Shown here in pieces: positions 39,101 to 43,558 of a stretch of DNA of 43,558 nucleotides. A program made the translations under genes and the position numbers. Numbering within the stretch: the first letter of the stretch is position 1; every line of letters starts with the position of its first letter. Source of the DNA: a bacterium (GTDB lineage: Bacteria; Margulisbacteria; Marinamargulisbacteria; JABGVJ01); the NCBI GenBank assembly GCA_018646105.1, contig JABGVJ010000020.1, positions 1-43,558 of the forward strand. The letters are read 5' to 3'. The notes beneath the pieces were generated by a model, which did not search any database, was not told where the DNA came from, and worked only from the letters and a program-made list of their open reading frames with translations.

Positions 39101-39567
39101 TTCAATCTCATTTCTAATGTTTTTTTTATTATCTTAATTACTTCTGAGATTTTGTCATTTATTACTTTACTTAGACCTTCTCCAAAAGAGATATCTTGCG
39201 GTTGGATGCCTATAATCTGAATTTTGGTTTTGATGTCTAGTTCTTTTACTAATTTTAGTACTTCTGCCAAACCAAAACCATGTGTGGACAGAGAGTCATT
39301 TTTTATTTTCAGCTGCACTTCTGCTGGTGAAAAACAAACAATTTCTCCAGCTGGTTTGCCCATATTTACGGCATCAATAAGGATAACTTGAGTATATTCT
39401 TTAATATAATCTATTAAAGTAAGACCGTCAGTACCACCGTCTAGCAAATCAGCCTCTATTTCCTTTTGCGTTTGCAAAAGTTTGATAATATAGGGGCCAA
39501 TACCATCATCTTTACGATATGGATTACCTACCCCAATAATAAGAACTTTATTATTCGAATTCGACAT
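39073..39567 (-). CDS. [NiFe]-hydrogenase maturation endopeptidase
   Basis: A 164-residue protease of the HybD/HycI (M52) family. KVLIIGVGNPYRKDDGIGPY holds the first nickel-sensing acidic residue, VILIDAVNMGKPAG the second and LSTHGFGLAEVLKL the His. It removes the C-terminal tail of the large subunit after nickel insertion. Its start overlaps the large-subunit gene by 17 bases, in keeping with a dedicated pair, and its end overlaps hypC-hydE. Confidence 0.94.
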   Translation of the reverse strand: MSNSNNKVLIIGVGNPYRKDDGIGPYIIKLLQTQKEIEADLLDGGTDGLTLIDYIKEYTQVILIDAVNMGKPAGEIVCFSPAEVQLKIKNDSLSTHGFGLAEVLKLVKELDIKTKIQIIGIQPQDISFGEGLSKVINDKISEVIKIIKKTLEMRLKCVMPYQLK

Positions 39568-40840
39568 TCAAAATATGTGCTGAACAAGAAATGCAAGGGT
39601 CATAAGCTCTTACCAACATTTCTAACATTAAACTGATATCTTCTTTACTTTTATCTAAAATTGTAGGAACTAAAGCTCTGAAATCATCTTCAATATTTTG
39701 GAGATTTTGTCCTGTTGGAATAATACAATTGGCTTTTTGGATATAACCTTGATCATTGTAGACATAATCATGAAAAAGAATACCTCTAGGTACTTCTACG
39801 GCACCAATACCGCGGCCAGGTTTGATGGTAAATTTACGGTTTTCCAATTCAACCCCGTTATCTAATAAGGATTGTGCAGCTTTGATACCTTCATCTGCCA
39901 AATGAAAAAGCTCGACAAATTGAGCGATGGTAATCATATATGGATTGTAGCAAGGAGCTTTTAAGCCTAAATCTGCGGCAATAGTTTTAGCATCTTCACT
40001 TAACCATTGATGATTGTTATTAAATCTGGCTAGGGCTCCTACCATATAGGATTTACGATTATGTTTGGCGCGTTTAGCTGTAGAATGATCTACTAAATAT
40101 TCGTTCGTAATATCCAAATAGTTTTTGTAAGATGTTTCTCCTATATCAGAAGAATAAATATTACCTTCCAAGAAAGCATATTCTCCATATTTATATAAGG
40201 AAATATATTCTGTTTCACGTTCAAAATTCGGGATGATAAAAGTTTTGAGAATTCCGATATCTTTTTTTAGTTCGGTTTTGGCTTCTTCTAGTCTATGGAT
40301 AATATCGTGTAATATTTCCGGAGTGGGTATTTTAGTCATGGCTTTGACACGCATAGCTGTGGGGTGAATCAAACGACCACCGATCATATTGCCTATTTCA
40401 TGGCCTAGTTTTTTGAGCTTTAAAGCGCGAACAACTACATCTTTATGGGTATTCACTAAAGGAAGTACACTTTTGGCGCCAGCAAAGTCTGGGACCGCTA
40501 GAAAATAAATATGTAATACATGACTTTCATAATGCTCACCAATATTCATTAGACAACGAAGATTTTTTTCTTGCTCTGAAATTTTAATACCAAAAGCATC
40601 TTCTGAAGCAGTTAAACTACCTAACACATGGCCTACAGAACAAATACCGCAAATACGACTGGTAATCAGAGCAGATTCATCATAATGCCGGTTTTTAAGC
40701 ATGGCCTCAAAAAAACGAGGTGCTTCCACTATTTCTAATTTACATTCTTTTAGTTCGCCACTTTGGACATCTATTTTAATATTGCCATGTCCTTCTACTC
40801 TAGTAATATGTTGAATATCTATTTTGACATCTTTACTCAT
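39551..40840 (-). CDS. [NiFe] hydrogenase large (catalytic) subunit, group 3 type
   Basis: A 429-residue catalytic subunit. The L1 motif SRICGICSVGH (Cys64, Cys67) and L2 motif DPCISCSAHILNVEFE (Cys416, Cys419, His422) bind the NiFe(CN)2CO centre. The seven residues after His422 are the tail removed by the endopeptidase encoded next. RVEGHGNIKID and ESHVLHIYFLAVPDF are typical of cytoplasmic group 3 (sulfhydrogenase-like, NAD(P)-linked) enzymes. It overlaps the small subunit gene by four bases. The partner genes suggest reversible H2 oxidation coupled to NAD(P) or ferredoxin. Confidence 0.96.
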   Translation of the reverse strand: MSKDVKIDIQHITRVEGHGNIKIDVQSGELKECKLEIVEAPRFFEAMLKNRHYDESALITSRICGICSVGHVLGSLTASEDAFGIKISEQEKNLRCLMNIGEHYESHVLHIYFLAVPDFAGAKSVLPLVNTHKDVVVRALKLKKLGHEIGNMIGGRLIHPTAMRVKAMTKIPTPEILHDIIHRLEEAKTELKKDIGILKTFIIPNFERETEYISLYKYGEYAFLEGNIYSSDIGETSYKNYLDITNEYLVDHSTAKRAKHNRKSYMVGALARFNNNHQWLSEDAKTIAADLGLKAPCYNPYMITIAQFVELFHLADEGIKAAQSLLDNGVELENRKFTIKPGRGIGAVEVPRGILFHDYVYNDQGYIQKANCIIPTGQNLQNIEDDFRALVPTILDKSKEDISLMLEMLVRAYDPCISCSAHILNVEFE

Positions 40841-41586
40841 TTTGGGAAAACCTCCTTATTTCTTTCTAAAAACAGCTTAAATTTATCCATCATTTTTTCA
40901 TATGTAAGATTATATTTTTGTATAATATCTTTTTGTGAATGAAGGTTGGGTTCTGTAATTAAACCGCGACAGCCAAAACAATAACCTCCGTTACTGGGGC
41001 AACGAGCATCACAGCCAGCTCTAATCACCGGCCCCAAACATTGCATTCCTAGCTCATAAACACATACATTTTCATTTTTTTTACATTCCATACATACAGG
41101 GTAGTCTGGTAAACCAGGTTTTTTACCTAAAACCAGGTTTTTGACAACTTTTATAAATTCATTGGTATCAATGGGACAACCTGGAATAAAGGCATCTACT
41201 TGTACTACTTCACTAATAGCTCTGGCATGGCTAGTTTCGTATTTTTGTGGGGCGGTAGGATATACTGCTTCTTGATATTCATCTTTAGTTTGAAAGTTTT
41301 TCAAGGCATTAATGCCTCCGATATGCGCACATGCGCCTAAAGCAATTAAGATTTTTGCTTTATCTCTGATTTTTTGTAAACGAGGTATATCGGATTCGCG
41401 CGTAATAGAACCTTCGATAATGGCAATATCAAAAGTATCGGCTTTTTCACTAATAGCTTCTCTAAATTCGACAATATCGATAACATTTAAAAGATCTAAT
41501 AGTTGTTCGGGATGTAAATCTAAAACACATAGTTGACACCCTTCACAAGAAGCAAAGTCAAAAAAAGCAACTTTAGGCTTGGACAT
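40837..41586 (-). CDS. [NiFe] hydrogenase small subunit, group 3 type
   Basis: A 249-residue electron-transfer subunit. FASCEGCQLCVLDL, ALGACAHIGGINAL and FIPGCPIDTNEF hold the proximal [4Fe-4S] ligands; the C-terminal Cys-rich stretch (PVCMECKKNENVCVYELGMQ, CLGPVIRAGCDARCPSNGGY, CFGCRG) binds the medial and distal clusters. There is no Tat signal, so the enzyme is cytoplasmic. It starts two bases after the flavin subunit's stop codon. Confidence 0.95.
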   Translation of the reverse strand: MSKPKVAFFDFASCEGCQLCVLDLHPEQLLDLLNVIDIVEFREAISEKADTFDIAIIEGSITRESDIPRLQKIRDKAKILIALGACAHIGGINALKNFQTKDEYQEAVYPTAPQKYETSHARAISEVVQVDAFIPGCPIDTNEFIKVVKNLVLGKKPGLPDYPVCMECKKNENVCVYELGMQCLGPVIRAGCDARCPSNGGYCFGCRGLITEPNLHSQKDIIQKYNLTYEKMMDKFKLFLERNKEVFPK

Positions 41587-41588
41587 TT

Positions 41589-42449
41589 TTATAATACCTC
41601 CTCTTTCTGATAAACATCTTCATAATTAAAAACTGGACCTTCCTGGCAAACATAAACTCCATCCATTTGACAGTGTCCACATTTACCAACTCCACATTTC
41701 ATTCTACGTTCCAAAGACATATAAATATTTTTTTTAGGTATATCTTTTTCCATTAAAGAGATTAAAACAAACTTATACATAATAGGCGGACCTACAATAA
41801 CGGCAATGGTTTTAGCGGGGTCAAATTTTACTTTAGGAATTAAAGTTGTGATAACTCCTTGATTGCCAGTCCAATCTGTATCAGCATGATCTACGGTTTC
41901 CAAAAATTCGATATTAGAGCCCATAGCTTTGATTTTGGTTAATTCATCTTGATACATTCTTTCTTTCGGTGTTTTACAACCATACAAAATTGAGATTTTT
42001 TGATATTTTTGAGGACTTTTTAAAACTTTGTTAATTAAAGATCTTAGAGGAACATAACCAATTCCGCCGGCAATAAATAAAAGATGTTTACCTTGCATTT
42101 TTGCTAAAATCTGATCATCAAAACCATGTCCAAACGGGCCTCGAATAAATATTTCGTCCCCTACTTTTAAAGTATGCAGCTTGTTGGTGACATTACCAAC
42201 AGCACGTACGCAAAGATCAAAAAAATGATCTGAACTCGGAGGAGAAGAAATAGAAATAGGCGCTTCGCCAATACCTAAAATAGAAAGTTGTACAAATTGG
42301 CCTGGAACATGTCCTAAGGATTTTTGACTAACTAGCTCTAATTTAAAAAATTTCTCTTTTTCTGTGAAAGTTTTAATTTCTACAATTCGGGCTTTTTCCG
42401 GGATGTATAGGTTTTCGTCTTTATTTTTGAGTTTTAATTCTTTACACAT
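41589..42449 (-). CDS. Hydrogenase FAD/NAD(P)-binding subunit (gamma, sulfhydrogenase HydG-like)
   Basis: A 286-residue ferredoxin-NADP reductase-like subunit. The FAD domain has PGQFVQLSILGIGEAPISIS, the nucleotide domain LLFIAGGIGYVPLRSLINKV, and the C-terminal [2Fe-2S] motif is MKCGVGKCGHCQMDGVYVCQ. It is homologous to the gamma subunit of archaeal/bacterial sulfhydrogenase and to anaerobic sulfite reductase subunit B, and passes electrons between NAD(P)H and the iron-sulfur chain. It should not be confused with the radical SAM maturase HydG at 17873. Gene order (beta, gamma, delta, alpha) supports group 3b/3c-like enzymes. Confidence 0.93.
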   Translation of the reverse strand: MCKELKLKNKDENLYIPEKARIVEIKTFTEKEKFFKLELVSQKSLGHVPGQFVQLSILGIGEAPISISSPPSSDHFFDLCVRAVGNVTNKLHTLKVGDEIFIRGPFGHGFDDQILAKMQGKHLLFIAGGIGYVPLRSLINKVLKSPQKYQKISILYGCKTPKERMYQDELTKIKAMGSNIEFLETVDHADTDWTGNQGVITTLIPKVKFDPAKTIAVIVGPPIMYKFVLISLMEKDIPKKNIYMSLERRMKCGVGKCGHCQMDGVYVCQEGPVFNYEDVYQKEEVL

Positions 42450-42466
42450 TATTTGGTTCCTTCCTG

Positions 42467-43495
42467 TTATTCTTGTTCACCTGTTAATACTTTAACAATT
42501 AATTTAGGGTTAATGTCTGCTAAGCAGGCGCGAACACATCTGCCACAACCTACACAAACTGCCTGCCCATGTTTTTTCATCAAATAGTTAAACTTTCGGT
42601 TAAGACGATGTTTCAATCTGTTTTCTGCCTTATCTCGAAAATTTTCGCCGCCAGCGACTTCGGCAAAAGAACTGAGCATACAAGCATCCCAACGTCGTAA
42701 TCTTTCACCTTTTTGTAAATTCAAAGCAAATTCATCTGCTACGTCAAAACAATAACAAGTCGGACATACCATGATACAAGAACCACAACTTAAGCATTTG
42801 GATCCTTTTTCTTTCCAGATAACATGATTTTGATTTTTTGAAAAAATTTCTGGTAATTTATCTAAATCTCTAAAAGGGGCAACCAGGCTAAAAGATTTTT
42901 TTTTGGCAGCTTGATACTTGGTTAAGGCCTGTTCGCTGCCAGGACTGCTTTGTAAATATTCTTGAGCGAATTTTTTACCTTTGTCCGTAATAATAGTAAG
43001 TGCAAACTCTAATCCTAAGTCATGTAAAAAAAGGTCAGCTCCTTTAGTGGAATTTTGAGATTTTACACGGTAACAAAAAGCATTTTCGTCACATAGTTTT
43101 TCACAATCTAGGCCAATAACAAGACTATTTTCTTTTTTAGCCAGATAATTGGGGTCGCCTTTACTTTCGGCAAAAGCTTCATTTAAAATATGAATGCCAT
43201 TAACATCACAAGGTCTGATTCCAAAAAGTATCGTAGGTTTCGTTTCGCTTTTAGGCGTAACTTCACCGTCTGCTGTATATTCGAACAAAACTTCTTCTTT
43301 GGGAAAAAAGAATTTTTTAGGGGAGAGTACGGTCGGATGGTATTTGAAAATTATTTCTTTGCTCTTTTGGATATAATCATACAAATAATTTTCACCTTTT
43401 TTCTTTAAAGCTATTAAATCGTATTTTTGAATAGTTTTTTCTAAATTTTCTAAAAGTATTTTTTTATCTATTTTTAAACTAGAATTTAGGGACAT
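42467..43495 (-). CDS. Hydrogenase iron-sulfur subunit (beta, AsrA-like)
   Basis: A 342-residue protein with two [4Fe-4S] motifs, CLSCGSCIMVCPTCYC and CVGCGRCVRACLADINP, in the C-terminal half, and FGIRPCDVNGIHIL with GLDCEKLCDENAFC in the N-terminal domain, as in sulfhydrogenase beta subunit and anaerobic sulfite reductase A. It links the flavin subunit to the hydrogenase small subunit or to ferredoxin. I chose ATG at 43495, with GAAAGG upstream and five bases after a preceding stop codon; the frame continues 15 Lys-rich codons further, which overlap the upstream gene. Confidence 0.92.
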   Translation of the reverse strand: MSLNSSLKIDKKILLENLEKTIQKYDLIALKKKGENYLYDYIQKSKEIIFKYHPTVLSPKKFFFPKEEVLFEYTADGEVTPKSETKPTILFGIRPCDVNGIHILNEAFAESKGDPNYLAKKENSLVIGLDCEKLCDENAFCYRVKSQNSTKGADLFLHDLGLEFALTIITDKGKKFAQEYLQSSPGSEQALTKYQAAKKKSFSLVAPFRDLDKLPEIFSKNQNHVIWKEKGSKCLSCGSCIMVCPTCYCFDVADEFALNLQKGERLRRWDACMLSSFAEVAGGENFRDKAENRLKHRLNRKFNYLMKKHGQAVCVGCGRCVRACLADINPKLIVKVLTGEQE

Positions 43496-43499
43496 ATTT

Positions 43500-43558
43500 T
43501 TAACCTTTCTTTGTTTTTTTATTTTTAATTTTATTTTCAAGCCAATCTATCCAGGCAG
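43500..43558 (-). CDS. 3' end of a gene upstream of the hydrogenase operon (partial)
   Basis: On the minus strand the frame reads AWIDWLENKIKNKKTKKG then TAA, four bases before the beta-subunit ATG. The spacing fits an operon member running in from outside the window. Too short to identify. Confidence 0.4.
   Translation of the reverse strand, partial: AWIDWLENKIKNKKTKKG

Noticed and set aside
41589-43495. Anaerobic sulfite reductase (AsrAB) instead of hydrogenase subunits
   Set aside because: No AsrC sirohaem subunit; the neighbours are clear [NiFe] small and large subunits plus endopeptidase, so these are hydrogenase beta and gamma subunits.

Overview
This is an AT-rich bacterial chromosome window from a diderm (Gram-negative type) anaerobe. 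LpxC (lipid A synthesis) and a TolC-like outer-membrane factor imply an outer membrane, and [NiFe] hydrogenase genes plus HydG/HydE-type maturases imply hydrogen-based anaerobic metabolism. The mix of a MurL-like epimerase, a viroplasmin-type RNase H, DUF3467, many TTG/GTG starts and a hydrogenase-rich gene set would suit a poorly cultivated lineage such as the Margulisbacteria. That placement is inference only; no rRNA or other phylogenetic marker was examined.

Layout. 1-480: 3' end of comEC. 414-3930 (-): cysS, Nudix hydrolase, tyrosine recombinase, M50 protease. 4049-4655: 80-bp-period tandem repeat and a small orphan gene. 4648-7426 (-): efp, DUF3467, tadA, murL. 7656-9702 (+): pth, an ArsR-type regulator and three small charged proteins. 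9686-19348: lpxC, a Schlafen/AlbA_2 regulator, an SPL-type radical SAM protein with a ParB-like partner, AMP nucleosidase, a MEMO-AMMECR1 fusion, RNase H, alr and hydG. 19473-26633: an accessory island of uncharacterised genes. 26630-30601 (-): sodium/solute symporter operon with a DUF294 nucleotidyltransferase. 30837-36046 (+): type I secretion operon (TolC, HlyB-like ABC, HlyD) and a small protein. 36058-37369 (-): purine nucleoside phosphorylase and a rubrerythrin-like protein. 37814-43558 (-): a group-3-type cytoplasmic [NiFe] hydrogenase operon with its endopeptidase and a HypC-HydE fusion.

The most novel part is the island. Three divergent paralogues (19578-20294, 23238-23981, 25905-26633) share a Cys-containing hydrophobic motif, a Q-rich/GS motif and a later His...Asp/Asn pair, reminiscent of papain-fold cysteine peptidases such as YopT/C58. 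Each is expressed from, or lies in an operon behind, a nearly identical promoter (19473, 21871, 25809). Between them on the opposite strand sit a eukaryotic-like Ser/Thr kinase with a disordered N-terminus and two orphan proteins that use an odd GGGGGAAA ribosome-binding site. Several of these, and orphans at 4215 and 35672, begin with a similar short basic-hydrophobic N-terminal segment. I infer a co-regulated set of effector-like proteins, possibly exported, but export is unproven.

The second notable point is hydrogenase maturation. The [NiFe] operon ends in a single polypeptide joining a HypC chaperone domain ([NiFe] pathway) to a HydE radical SAM domain ([FeFe] pathway). The window's HydG lacks one of the conserved auxiliary-cluster cysteines (Gly401 in CX2CX22C). 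No [FeFe] hydrogenase, HydF or HypABDEF is present here. A family of palindromic intergenic repeats (about 10 copies, two loop types) decorates the whole window and in places supplies the Shine-Dalgarno sequence of the next gene.
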